Source: Alcanivorax sp. DP30
GTDB lineage: Bacteria > Pseudomonadota > Gammaproteobacteria > Pseudomonadales > Alcanivoracaceae
NCBI RefSeq assembly: GCF_009882945.1
Contig: NZ_WTUY01000005.1
Coordinates: forward strand, 683,317-747,316
Direction of reading: 5' to 3'
DNA length: 64,000 bases
Position 1 is the stretch's first letter, and each line of letters begins with the position of its first letter. The notes under the pieces were generated by a model. The model did no database searches, was not told the origin of the DNA, and was given only the letters and a program-made list of their open reading frames with translations. The translations under genes were made by a program, and so were the position numbers. This document shows, piece after piece, positions 51,100 through 60,013 of the stretch.

Positions 51100-51660
51100 A
51101 TGAGTGAACGCATTCTTCGGCTGGACAAGGGGGGGACCCCGATTGAATGGCTGGACTGGCAAATGGCCGCCACGCTGTATGCGCGAGGTCTTGTGACCTG
51201 GACGCTGGGAGAGGTGATCTATCGGCCTCGGGGCGGAATTTGTCGACATACGGGGCAACGCTCAACCCTGGCGCTGCATTCCATTATTGCCTGCGATGGT
51301 GTGATTCACGGCCACCGCCGGCAGGCTCCGCCGCTGACCAATCGCGCCCTGTTTCGTCGCGATCAGCAGCTGTGCCTGTACTGCGGCAAACCTTTTCCGG
51401 AACGCGCATTGACCCGGGATCATATCGTTCCAACGTCACGTGGTGGCAGGGATATATGGTCAAATGTGGTATCGGCGTGCCGCCGCTGCAATCAGCGCAA
51501 GGGAAGCCGGCGCCTCGAAGAGATTGAAATGGAATTGCTGGCATTGCCATATGTGCCGAACATGGCGGAGTACCTGGCACTGATTAACAGTCATCGTATT
51601 CGGGGGGACCAGATGGCGTTTCTGCGACCTCAGTTTGGCAAGGAGAGCCGTCTATTGTAA
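51100..51660 (+). CDS. HNH endonuclease domain protein
   Basis: A 186-residue protein with a C-terminal HNH nuclease: CLYCGKPFPERALTRDHIVP then SRGGRDIWSNVVSACRRCN, giving two CxxC zinc pairs and the DH/N/H catalytic set (residues about 90-135). The N-terminal part (about 1-80; ILRLDKGGTPIEWLDWQMAA) is shared by a gammaproteobacterial group of HNH proteins. GGAG is 9 bases before the ATG. It could be a repair or defence nuclease; the position just upstream of pel suggests no functional link. Confidence 0.75.
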   Translation: MSERILRLDKGGTPIEWLDWQMAATLYARGLVTWTLGEVIYRPRGGICRHTGQRSTLALHSIIACDGVIHGHRRQAPPLTNRALFRRDQQLCLYCGKPFPERALTRDHIVPTSRGGRDIWSNVVSACRRCNQRKGSRRLEEIEMELLALPYVPNMAEYLALINSHRIRGDQMAFLRPQFGKESRLL

Positions 51661-51787
51661 AAATATTTGTAAAATTAAGTGGTTAAGCGCAATTTTTACT
51701 GATGAAATCGTCATCTTGCCTCTTTGTTCACTGATTGTTGATGTATAAAGCACGCTGGTCTTGTGGTTTTTGTGACAGGGTGCTCAT

Positions 51788-54559
51788 TTGGTCGGACGAC
51801 TGGTCTTTCTTTTTTTCAGCATTTTGCTGGTTTTTCCTGCTTGGGCCTCGCCCGTCAAGCCGGCCGCGGCCTTTTATTATGGCCCCGACATCCCTTGGCG
51901 AGACCTGTCCATTTACGACTTCCCGGTTGTAGAGGCTGCCCAGGCCACAGGCATACCGCCACGGTATCGTGACCAGCGATTTTACGCCTACGTCAGTCTG
52001 GGGGAGGTGCTCCCGCAGCGGGAGTACTTTTCCCGTATCCGGCCCGAGTGGCGGTTGGGCAAAAATACGGCTTGGGGATCCTGGGTGCTGGATCAGTCCC
52101 AGCCCGCGTTGAGAGACCTGTTTGTTGATGAGGTTTTCACTCCCTTGTGGGAGGCGGGCTACCGCGGTTTCTTTCTGGACACCCTGGACAGCTATCAGCT
52201 TGGCGTCAGTGATGAGGCCGGCCGCAATGTACAGAGAGAGGGGCTGATTGCCCTTATCAACCAGGTCGCCGAACGTTACCCGGATGCCCGGTTCATCTTT
52301 AACCGGGGATTTGAGCTGATGCCGGGCATTGACGCCCAGGTGGACGCCATTGCAGCGGAGTCGCTTTACCAGCGCTGGGTGCAGGAGAAACAGGGTTACC
52401 AGGCCGTGCCGGAAACGGATCGGGCCTGGTTACTGGGGCAGTTTGAGGAAGCGAGAAAACGTTATGGGGTGGAGGGTATTGCGATTGATTATGCGCCCCC
52501 CGCTGATCGCGAACGTGCCCGTGAACTGGCTGAAAAAATCGCAGCACACGATCTGATCCCCTGGGTCACCAATCCCGAAATCGACGGCATGGGGGTGGGT
52601 ATTCGTGAAGTCATTCCCCGTGATGTGCTGCTGATTCATGGTGGCAGTGAAGATCGGCTCTGGGAGCATGCCGACGCGGTGCGATACGGCCTTATGCCAT
52701 TGCAGTTTCAGGGGCTGGTGCCGGAGATTCGTGAGGTCAGCGAAAGCATGCCGGCAGGTCAATTGCGTGGCCGCTATGCGGGCATCGTGGTGTGGCTGGA
52801 AAAGGACGGCATCACCTCAGCGGCCTTCGAGCAATGGCTGGTTCGCCAGCGAGAGGCCGGGGTGCCCATTGCCATGATCGGTTTTCCGGCCATTGATCCC
52901 CTGGGGCCCAACGGCAACCTGTTCGGTTTTCAGGGGCGTCCCACTCCCCAGGCGCTGCCCCGGATCGTCGCCGAGCATCCCGCCATGGGCTTCGAAGCGC
53001 CGCTGCCGGCGTTTCTCCCAGTGGGAGAGGCCCTGCATAACACCCAGGTCACTACCCCGTGGTTGGAACTGGTGTCTGATGGCCAGCAATACACTCCGGT
53101 GGCGATGACGGAGTGGGGCGGCTATGCCATGCAGCCCTACGTGATTCGGTCCGCGTTGCCCACGGTGGACGGCCAGGGGATGGAACGCTGGATGTTCAAC
53201 CCGCTGACCTTTGTCCGCTCGGCCTTGCGCTTGCCGGCCATGCCAATTCCGGATGTCACCACAGAAAACGGGCGGCGATTGGGCTTTGCCCACATGGATG
53301 GCGACGGTTTTCCCAGTCTGGCCGAGGTGCAGGACTACCAGGGGCAGGCTGATGCCCGTGTCTTGCTGGAAGAAATCCTGAAAAAGTTTGATTTGCCCAC
53401 CACTATTTCCGTGATTGAAGGTGAAGTGTCCTCCCAGGGGCTGTATCCAGACCAGGCCGAGGATCTGCAGAACATTGCCCGGGAAATGTATGCGCTGGAC
53501 CATGTGGAAGCGGCGACCCATACCTATTCTCATCCGTTCTTCTGGTATGACGCCCAGCAGAATCCGGACTCATTGTTCGGCCCGGAAGGGCAGCTGCGTT
53601 TGCCGATTCCCCAATACAGCATGACACCGGAAAGGGAAGTGGCAGGTTCTGCCCGTTATATTGACGAGAATTTGCTGCCGCCCGGGAAGAAAACCGAGCT
53701 GGTGTTGTGGAGTGGCGACACCATTCCCACCCCGGAAGCGCTGGCGGTGGCCAGGGAAAGTGGCCTGCTGAACATGAATGGCAGTGATACGGTCATTACC
53801 CGCAGCTCGCCCACCTGGACGCTGATCAAGGGCATTGGTATTCCCAAAGGGGAGGAGTACCAGGTGTACGCGCCCAACCAGAACGAGAACATCTATACCC
53901 ATGAGTGGACCGGGCCCTTTTACGGTTTCGAGCGTGTGATCGAAACCTTCGAGCTCACCGAGACCCCGCACCGTTTCAAGCCGGTGGATGTCTACTATCA
54001 CACCTACATCGCCAGCAAGAACGCCTCGCTGGAATCCTTGCGTAAGGTATACCAGTGGGCCGAGGAGCAACCCCTGTTTCCCCTGTTTGCCTCTGAATAC
54101 GTTCGCAAGGTGCTGGATTTCAATCATATGGCCATTGCCCGCGAAGGTGACCGGTGGCTGGTCCGTGGTGATGGCGAGTTACGTACCTTGCGTTTGCCGG
54201 AGGGTACCGGTTTGCCGGATATGGCAACCAGCCAGGGGGTGGCGGGTTACCGGGAAGACAAGCCCGGACGCTATCTGCACCTCAGCGGCGCCACCGCCAG
54301 CTGGCAAGCAGGGGAGAGTGCGCGCCCGTATCTTCAGCAGGCCAATGGCCGTCTCACCACCTTTACGCAGCAGGATACGGGGCTGCAGTTTTCCCTGCGC
54401 GGTTACACCGAATTGGAGTTTGCCATTGGCAATGCCTCTGGCTGCGTTCTGACTCAGGCAGGCCAGCGTCTGAATCCGGTGCGCCGCCAGGGCAATGTCC
54501 ACTATTACAGGAGTGCGAAGCATGAGCTCATTGAGCTACGGCTACAATGTTCGCAATGA
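51788..54559 (+). CDS. pelA: PelA: Pel polysaccharide hydrolase/deacetylase
   Basis: A 923-residue periplasmic enzyme of Pel synthesis. Signal peptide about 1-20; then a TIM-barrel glycoside hydrolase domain (about 25-270; AFYYGPDIPWRDLSIYDFPV, GFFLDTLDSYQL); a middle reductase-like domain (to about 480); a polysaccharide deacetylase domain with AHMDGDGFPS (metal Asp) and THTYSHPF (two metal His, about 578-585); and a C-terminal beta domain. It trims and deacetylates the GalNAc-rich chain. Start is TTG 51788 (AGGG about 8 bases upstream; the preceding codons are closed). Upstream 51661-51787 is AT-rich with TATAAA at 51744, but no -35 at 17 bases. First gene of the operon. Confidence 0.9.
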   Translation: MVGRLVFLFFSILLVFPAWASPVKPAAAFYYGPDIPWRDLSIYDFPVVEAAQATGIPPRYRDQRFYAYVSLGEVLPQREYFSRIRPEWRLGKNTAWGSWVLDQSQPALRDLFVDEVFTPLWEAGYRGFFLDTLDSYQLGVSDEAGRNVQREGLIALINQVAERYPDARFIFNRGFELMPGIDAQVDAIAAESLYQRWVQEKQGYQAVPETDRAWLLGQFEEARKRYGVEGIAIDYAPPADRERARELAEKIAAHDLIPWVTNPEIDGMGVGIREVIPRDVLLIHGGSEDRLWEHADAVRYGLMPLQFQGLVPEIREVSESMPAGQLRGRYAGIVVWLEKDGITSAAFEQWLVRQREAGVPIAMIGFPAIDPLGPNGNLFGFQGRPTPQALPRIVAEHPAMGFEAPLPAFLPVGEALHNTQVTTPWLELVSDGQQYTPVAMTEWGGYAMQPYVIRSALPTVDGQGMERWMFNPLTFVRSALRLPAMPIPDVTTENGRRLGFAHMDGDGFPSLAEVQDYQGQADARVLLEEILKKFDLPTTISVIEGEVSSQGLYPDQAEDLQNIAREMYALDHVEAATHTYSHPFFWYDAQQNPDSLFGPEGQLRLPIPQYSMTPEREVAGSARYIDENLLPPGKKTELVLWSGDTIPTPEALAVARESGLLNMNGSDTVITRSSPTWTLIKGIGIPKGEEYQVYAPNQNENIYTHEWTGPFYGFERVIETFELTETPHRFKPVDVYYHTYIASKNASLESLRKVYQWAEEQPLFPLFASEYVRKVLDFNHMAIAREGDRWLVRGDGELRTLRLPEGTGLPDMATSQGVAGYREDKPGRYLHLSGATASWQAGESARPYLQQANGRLTTFTQQDTGLQFSLRGYTELEFAIGNASGCVLTQAGQRLNPVRRQGNVHYYRSAKHELIELRLQCSQ

Positions 54560-55397
54560 TCGCCTCCGGGTAATGGGTCTGCATGAGCTGTTGGCATTTT
54601 TGCTCTTGATTGCGGTGGTGTGCTGGATGATTTTCCCGCGGGAACTGTCCACTTCACTGCGAAGTGCCCGACTGGATGCGGTGACACTGAGCTATATGCA
54701 AGCCTGGCTCAAGGCCAAGCCGGATGATGATGAGTTGCGGCTGTTGCTGGCCAGAGAGCTGATCATGCTGGGGCACTTCACGGAAGCCGACGCTCAGCTC
54801 AGCATCATTGAACGTGACGGACACTCCCATGGCACGGAAGTCGCCTGGCTGCGGTTGAAGCAGGACTTCAGTCGGCTGATGGCGATTGTGCCGGAAAACC
54901 GTGACGGCACCATGTTGCAGTATCAGACCATTAGGAGTATTCAGGCCATGGACCGGGATGCGCTTACGATGGAGCAACAGGAAGAGCTGGCCGGGATGGC
55001 CATGGCCGTCAACGAATCCGATATTGCTGCCGAAACCTACACGCGGATTGCCCGTGAGGGGCGGCAGCCCGATCTCTGGCATGAGCGCGCGGCCCGGGTC
55101 TATCTTGCCAATGGTGATTACCAACAGGCGTCACAAGCCTGGGTTCGGGCCATGGCGGTGAGCAACGCTGAAGACCAGCGCAAGGCGTACTTCCTGTCTG
55201 CTATTGCTGCGCTGGAAGCGGGGAGCTTCCATGATGATGCCCTCTCACTGGCGGCGCGCCGCGAAGCCCCGTTTCTGCATGACAAGGCCGTGCTGTATCG
55301 GCTGATGCTACTGGCACAAGCCGGAGGCGACATGTCGCGTGCGCAGCGCTACGGGATCCTGCTGCTCAATCTGCCTGGGGCGAGGCAGCTGCGATGA
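54522..55397 (+). CDS. pelB: PelB N-terminal half: membrane-anchored TPR protein
   Basis: A 291-residue protein that matches the start of PelB by position and layout: a cytoplasmic stretch, one membrane helix (about 21-39, HELLAFLLLIAVVCWMIFP), then TPR-like helices (DDELRLLLARELIMLGHFTE, QPDLWHERAARVYLANGDYQQA). It overlaps pelA by 38 bases (RBS AGGAG at 54509-54513 lies inside pelA) and overlaps the next gene by ATGA. In P. aeruginosa these parts belong to one 1193-residue chain; here they are separate, and 291 + 920 residues add up to about the same. It may anchor the periplasmic TPR scaffold to the inner membrane. Confidence 0.75.
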   Translation: MSSLSYGYNVRNDRLRVMGLHELLAFLLLIAVVCWMIFPRELSTSLRSARLDAVTLSYMQAWLKAKPDDDELRLLLARELIMLGHFTEADAQLSIIERDGHSHGTEVAWLRLKQDFSRLMAIVPENRDGTMLQYQTIRSIQAMDRDALTMEQQEELAGMAMAVNESDIAAETYTRIAREGRQPDLWHERAARVYLANGDYQQASQAWVRAMAVSNAEDQRKAYFLSAIAALEAGSFHDDALSLAARREAPFLHDKAVLYRLMLLAQAGGDMSRAQRYGILLLNLPGARQLR

Positions 55398-58156
55398 GGC
55401 GAGCATTAGTGACCGGCTTGCTGTTAACCGGACTGGCCCAGGCTCAGCCGCCCGAGCCCTATGTGGAAAACTATTATGACCGCAGCTATCAGGTGTTCGT
55501 GGGCGCAGGTAATTTGCTGCGGGCGCGTCAGGTGGTGGAAAACGCGCTTTACTGGCACCCGCAGGATATTCGCTGGCTGGAGCGCCTTGCCCAGGTCGCG
55601 CAGTGGCAAGGGGATTTTCAGGGCTCACTGAGGGCCTGGCAACGTATTGCTACTCTCACGGACGCCCCTGAAGCCTGGTCCGCAGTGCTGCGCCTTGCGC
55701 CATCCACTTACAACAACCGTTTGATCATGCAGGCACGCAAGCAGTCCCTGCGAGAGAGGCCGTATGACGCCGCTCTGATTCACGACATTGCGCGGCAGTA
55801 TGAATTACTGGGTAAACCGGATGAGGGGATTGCCTTTCTGCGTGACTGGCAACGTCGATATCCCAGCCGCACGGTACTGCGCGAGATGCAGCAGCTTGCC
55901 CTGAACAGTGGGGATGATCCGCTGGCTGTGGCGATCGCCCGCGAGTATGCCGATGCCTATGGTCCGGAAACCAACATGGCGCTGGAGGCCTCCCGATTGT
56001 TGTGGCTGCAGGGGGAGAGGGAGCAGGCTCTGGACATGCTGCAAGAGGATGCCCGTGGGCTTGAGTATGACCCCCGGGTTGCCCGGCAGATGGCGGTGAT
56101 GTCCGCAGAGCTGGGTCGCTGGGATCCCGCCATTCAGCATTATGAGACGCTGGTGCGCCAGGACGATGACACCATTAATGATCTCTACATGTTCATCAAC
56201 CTGTTGCGGTATTTTGATCGCGACAGAATGACCGCGTTGATGGATCGCGCCTGGCACAAGCTGGATGATCCGGAGATGGCCATGGCCGTGCTCTTCGCCT
56301 TGCAAAATCGGGGCGAATATCAATCCATTGATGCGTTTCTGGCGCGAATGTCACCGCAACAGCGGCAGCTTCTTGAGCAGAACCCCGCGTTCCTGCGTTT
56401 CATGTCCAATCTGCAACTGCGCGAGGCACGCCATGATCAAGCACGGCATTCGCTGCGCCGGGCGCTCTATCTGGCCCCGGAGAATCGTGACTCTCGCATC
56501 AGCTGGTTATGGTTGAATGTGGCCGTCGGCGATCAGGATGTGCTGCGTCGCAGTATCCTGCGCTGGCAGGATGACGCTCGCCGGGATAGCCGTTACTGGG
56601 AAGCGTTTTCTGCCGCCCACCTTCAGCTGAGTGAGCCGGAGGCCGCACTGCGTTACCAGCGCGCCTTGCTGGAACGCAATCCTGAAGACTGGCTGACACA
56701 ATGGAATTATGCCCAGACGCTTTTTGCAGCTGGGCGAGAGGACCAGGCCTGGCCGGTGCTTGGTAAACTCTGGCGGGATCGGCCTTCACAGGCCCCGCAA
56801 GCGCGAAAGACCGAATATCAGTTCATGATGCTGACCCTGAGCCGGTTCTTTGAAAACGGAGATGCGTCTCTGGCCCGTGCTGACAAGGTGGCCCGCAGCG
56901 TCCAGGCATTGCCGCCGTCCACCCGGGCTGAATGGTTGGCGCAGTGGTCCCTGTTGCAGACCAGCAATGAACTGGCCCAGGCCTGGTATCTGCAGAAGTA
57001 CCAGTCGGATGGCGAGCTTCAGTCAGGCTCCGCGCTGGCCTATGCTGCCCTGCAGGATGATCAGGATAGCGTGGCCCGTGTGCGTGAAGAATATGGCTCG
57101 CAATTGACGCTCAGCGAGCAGCTGGATACCCAGCTGCGTCTGGATGAAGAACGTGCTGCCGCAGCCACCCTGATGGCGATGCAGGAAGGCGCACCGGAGT
57201 TGGCGGGCAGTGTCCTGACTCAGGAAAGCCTGCTGCTACCCTCGGCCCGTTCCACTGGACTCGGTTTCGAACAACGGCGTCTGGGGGCGCTGGATATTCA
57301 GGATTGGCAGTTCAGGCAATACCAGCCTGTCAGTGATCACAGCGAACTGGTGTTGCAGCTGGACCGTCGCCAGTTCAGCAGCAATGACGAGACCTTGCTG
57401 GTGGTGGACGATGAAGAGCAACGTGGTGGGCTGTTCTGGAACTACCAACGTCAACGCTACCGGCATTCACTGTTTGTCGGCCAGCGGGATTTGCTGGATA
57501 ACCAGGAAACCATGGCCGCGCTGGAACTGGGCGCTAACTGGAATGCGGACTGGTCCGGCACGCTGGATTACCAGTGGCGGATGCCGTCGGATGAATCATC
57601 CCTGCTGTTGCTGGGTGGTTCCCGCACTGGCCCGCGCTATGCGCTGAACTGGTCTCCCATGGCAACATGGCAGAACAGCGTGGATCTGGCGGATTACCAG
57701 TACCATGACCTCAATGATCAGACACTGGGGGCAGGGCGCATCATGAATCTGCAGAGTAGCTGGCGGCCCTGGTTGTCACGATTGTCACCCGGTGTTCGTC
57801 TGCGCCATACCCGCGCCGACTTTGACGAAAAGCGGGAAAGTATGGACGAGGTGAAGGCTTTGTTGCCGCCTGGCCAGCCGGCCACTGCCATTCCCGAGGA
57901 TTACCATGAATCCGAGCTGTCATTGCTGATTGGCATGCCAGACGTGCATATACGTCCGCACCGCTTGCAGGGATGGGCGGAGATTGGTTACAGCCATAAC
58001 AGTCTCTCCGGCGATGGTTTCACCGGTCGCGCAGGCATTGAAGGGCCACTGATCGGTCGCGATGGCTGGAAGCTGTACCTGGAGCGACAACTGAACACGG
58101 GCGGTAGCGGTGAAGACAGCTACCGGGCTGCACTGGAATACAGGATTTATTACTAG
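55394..58156 (+). CDS. pelB: PelB C-terminal half: exported TPR/outer-membrane beta-barrel protein
   Basis: A 920-residue protein with its own signal peptide (about 1-17, ending AQA), then a long run of TPR helices (about 30-620; for example DIRWLERLAQVAQWQGDFQG, and EPEAALRYQRALLERNPEDW), then a barrel domain of alternating residues (from about 625; TGLGFEQRRLGALDIQDWQF) to an aromatic end YRAALEYRIYY typical of outer-membrane proteins. It would guide Pel out through the outer membrane and interact with PelA. The start overlaps the previous stop (ATGA), and the signal peptide shows that it is a real separate product rather than a frameshift. Confidence 0.82.
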   Translation: MRRALVTGLLLTGLAQAQPPEPYVENYYDRSYQVFVGAGNLLRARQVVENALYWHPQDIRWLERLAQVAQWQGDFQGSLRAWQRIATLTDAPEAWSAVLRLAPSTYNNRLIMQARKQSLRERPYDAALIHDIARQYELLGKPDEGIAFLRDWQRRYPSRTVLREMQQLALNSGDDPLAVAIAREYADAYGPETNMALEASRLLWLQGEREQALDMLQEDARGLEYDPRVARQMAVMSAELGRWDPAIQHYETLVRQDDDTINDLYMFINLLRYFDRDRMTALMDRAWHKLDDPEMAMAVLFALQNRGEYQSIDAFLARMSPQQRQLLEQNPAFLRFMSNLQLREARHDQARHSLRRALYLAPENRDSRISWLWLNVAVGDQDVLRRSILRWQDDARRDSRYWEAFSAAHLQLSEPEAALRYQRALLERNPEDWLTQWNYAQTLFAAGREDQAWPVLGKLWRDRPSQAPQARKTEYQFMMLTLSRFFENGDASLARADKVARSVQALPPSTRAEWLAQWSLLQTSNELAQAWYLQKYQSDGELQSGSALAYAALQDDQDSVARVREEYGSQLTLSEQLDTQLRLDEERAAAATLMAMQEGAPELAGSVLTQESLLLPSARSTGLGFEQRRLGALDIQDWQFRQYQPVSDHSELVLQLDRRQFSSNDETLLVVDDEEQRGGLFWNYQRQRYRHSLFVGQRDLLDNQETMAALELGANWNADWSGTLDYQWRMPSDESSLLLLGGSRTGPRYALNWSPMATWQNSVDLADYQYHDLNDQTLGAGRIMNLQSSWRPWLSRLSPGVRLRHTRADFDEKRESMDEVKALLPPGQPATAIPEDYHESELSLLIGMPDVHIRPHRLQGWAEIGYSHNSLSGDGFTGRAGIEGPLIGRDGWKLYLERQLNTGGSGEDSYRAALEYRIYY

Positions 58157-58166
58157 GAGAGAATCC

Positions 58167-58679
58167 ATGAGAGTACTGATCTCAGCGTTGCTGCTGGTCG
58201 CCCTGACGGGTTGCACCCATGTGCGCAGCACCCAGGACGTGAGCCTGTCCGGGGAAGGCACCTGGCTGGTGTTGCCGCTGACCAATCGCACGGCTACCCC
58301 GCAAGCGGGTTTGCGCGCGGCTGCCATCGTCGAGTCGGTGTTGTCCCGGCATGGCGTGCAGACGGTGGATGCCTATCCAGACAGTGATAATGATGGTGTC
58401 CTGTTTGAAGCGTCTTCGCCAGGCAGCCGCGACAAGATGACGCAATGGGTGAGTACCCGCAACGGTAACTACGTGGTGTCCGGTGTGGTACATGAGTGGC
58501 GCTACAAGACCGGCGTGGATGGCGAGCCTGCAGTGGGCGTCATGCTGGAAATCCGTGAGCTGCCGTCGGGCAATATTGTCTATAGCGGCACCGGTTCACG
58601 GGCGGGATGGGCCAGGGATTCACTCAGTGAAACCGGGCAGAAAGTCATCGATAAACTGCTCAAACCGGTGATCGACTGA
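58167..58679 (+). CDS. pelC: PelC: outer-membrane lipoprotein of Pel export
   Basis: A 170-residue lipoprotein (lipobox LTGC, Cys at about 16). The mature part has the PelC pattern LVLPLTNRTATPQAGLRAAA and YVVSGVVHEWRYKTGVDGEP. PelC forms a 12-subunit ring under the PelB pore. AGGAGA lies 6 bases before the ATG. Its stop overlaps the pelD start (TGATG). Length agrees with P. aeruginosa PelC (172). Confidence 0.9.
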   Translation: MRVLISALLLVALTGCTHVRSTQDVSLSGEGTWLVLPLTNRTATPQAGLRAAAIVESVLSRHGVQTVDAYPDSDNDGVLFEASSPGSRDKMTQWVSTRNGNYVVSGVVHEWRYKTGVDGEPAVGVMLEIRELPSGNIVYSGTGSRAGWARDSLSETGQKVIDKLLKPVID

Positions 58680-60013
58680 TGCTGGAGCGGATCGGCAGCG
58701 GCAAACTGGCGGCATGGCTGGCACCGGCAAAAGGTGTCGGCTGGTCAGTGTTCGAAACCCTGGTGCTGTTGGTGGCAGCGATCGCTGTGGGGATCTGGCT
58801 GCGCCCGCTTGATCCGCTCGCGCTGGACGCCAATTTCCGTTGGATTCTGCTGGTCCCGATTCTGCTGGCGCTACGTTACGGCAGTTTGCTGGGCGTGTTC
58901 GCCATGTTGTGCCTGATCGGTTCGTGGTTTGTGCTGCAATTTCTCGGTTATTACATCGGTCTGCGGTTCCCGGAAGGGCTCATGCTGGGTGGCTTTGTGA
59001 TCACCCTGATCGCCGGGGAATTTGCTGATCTTTGGCGTGTGCGACTGATGCGTTCTGACAGTGCCGCCAGTTATGCACTGGAGCGATTGCAGAACCTGAC
59101 CCAGCGCTATGTGTTGTTGCGTCTTTCCCATGACCGGTTGGAAGAGAATCTGCTGATCAAGCCCTACACGGTGCGCGATGCGCTGACACGCTTGCGTGAT
59201 CTGACCCTGGAGGAAAGTGAAACGGTCACGCTGCCGGCATCGGATGATTTGATGAGCTTGCTGGCGGAGTACTGTCATTTGCAGCGGGCGGCCATTTATC
59301 CGGTCTCCGGGGATCAGGTAATCGATACGCCTGCGGCGATGCTGGGGGAGTGCAAACCACTGGAGCAGGACAATGCATTGCTGGCCTACGCCATGGACAG
59401 CCAGACCCTGGCGCACGTTCAGCAGAGTGAGCATGATGATGTGTACCATGGCCTGTATCTGGTTGTGGCGCCGGTGCTCAGCAGCTCCGGTGAGATCAAC
59501 GGCGTGCTGGTGATCGAACGCATGCCATTTTTGTCCATCAATTATGAGAATCTGCAGCTGCTGTCCGTGCTGCTGAATTTCTATGCCGATGTGGTGCTCA
59601 GCGGAACGGATGCCCGTTTGCTGCTTGACCGCTGGCCGGAGCTACCTTTCCACATGGCCAGTGAGATGGTCGCACTGACACGTCTGCGCAAGGATGTGCG
59701 TGTTGAGACTTCCCTGACCCTGTTCATCGCAGATGACAGTGAGCAGGCAGGCCTGATTCTGGACGCGCTGGCCCGTGGCATGCGTAGCCTGGATCTTGCC
59801 TGGTGGATCAATGATCGGGTGTTGCTGATGATGATGCCGATGACCGGTGAATCCGGCCTGGAAGGCTTTATCATGCGTACTGATAACTGGCTGCAGGATG
59901 AATTCGCTTTCATGAGTCTGCGCCAGGCGGGGGTGCAATTCTTTTATCGGCACATGGATGGCCGCGACGCCGAAACCCAGCTGGCTGAATTGCTGGAGGC
60001 AGCGGGTGTCTAG
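58679..60013 (+). CDS. pelD: PelD: c-di-GMP receptor of the Pel synthase
   Basis: A 444-residue inner-membrane receptor: four membrane segments (about 24-115), a GAF domain (about 165-300) and a degenerate GGDEF domain (about 310-430). The c-di-GMP-binding RxxD motif is kept as RSLD (Arg369, Asp372), and Arg400 in FIMRTD is at the place of the second binding Arg (P. aeruginosa uses Arg367, Asp370 and Arg402). It therefore should activate PelF when c-di-GMP rises. Stop overlaps the pelE start by 8 bases. Confidence 0.92.
   Translation: MLERIGSGKLAAWLAPAKGVGWSVFETLVLLVAAIAVGIWLRPLDPLALDANFRWILLVPILLALRYGSLLGVFAMLCLIGSWFVLQFLGYYIGLRFPEGLMLGGFVITLIAGEFADLWRVRLMRSDSAASYALERLQNLTQRYVLLRLSHDRLEENLLIKPYTVRDALTRLRDLTLEESETVTLPASDDLMSLLAEYCHLQRAAIYPVSGDQVIDTPAAMLGECKPLEQDNALLAYAMDSQTLAHVQQSEHDDVYHGLYLVVAPVLSSSGEINGVLVIERMPFLSINYENLQLLSVLLNFYADVVLSGTDARLLLDRWPELPFHMASEMVALTRLRKDVRVETSLTLFIADDSEQAGLILDALARGMRSLDLAWWINDRVLLMMMPMTGESGLEGFIMRTDNWLQDEFAFMSLRQAGVQFFYRHMDGRDAETQLAELLEAAGV

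Noticed and set aside
55394..55397. PelB break as a sequencing frameshift
   Set aside because: The downstream frame opens with a complete signal peptide at an ATGA overlap, which a chance indel would not create; still worth a read check.
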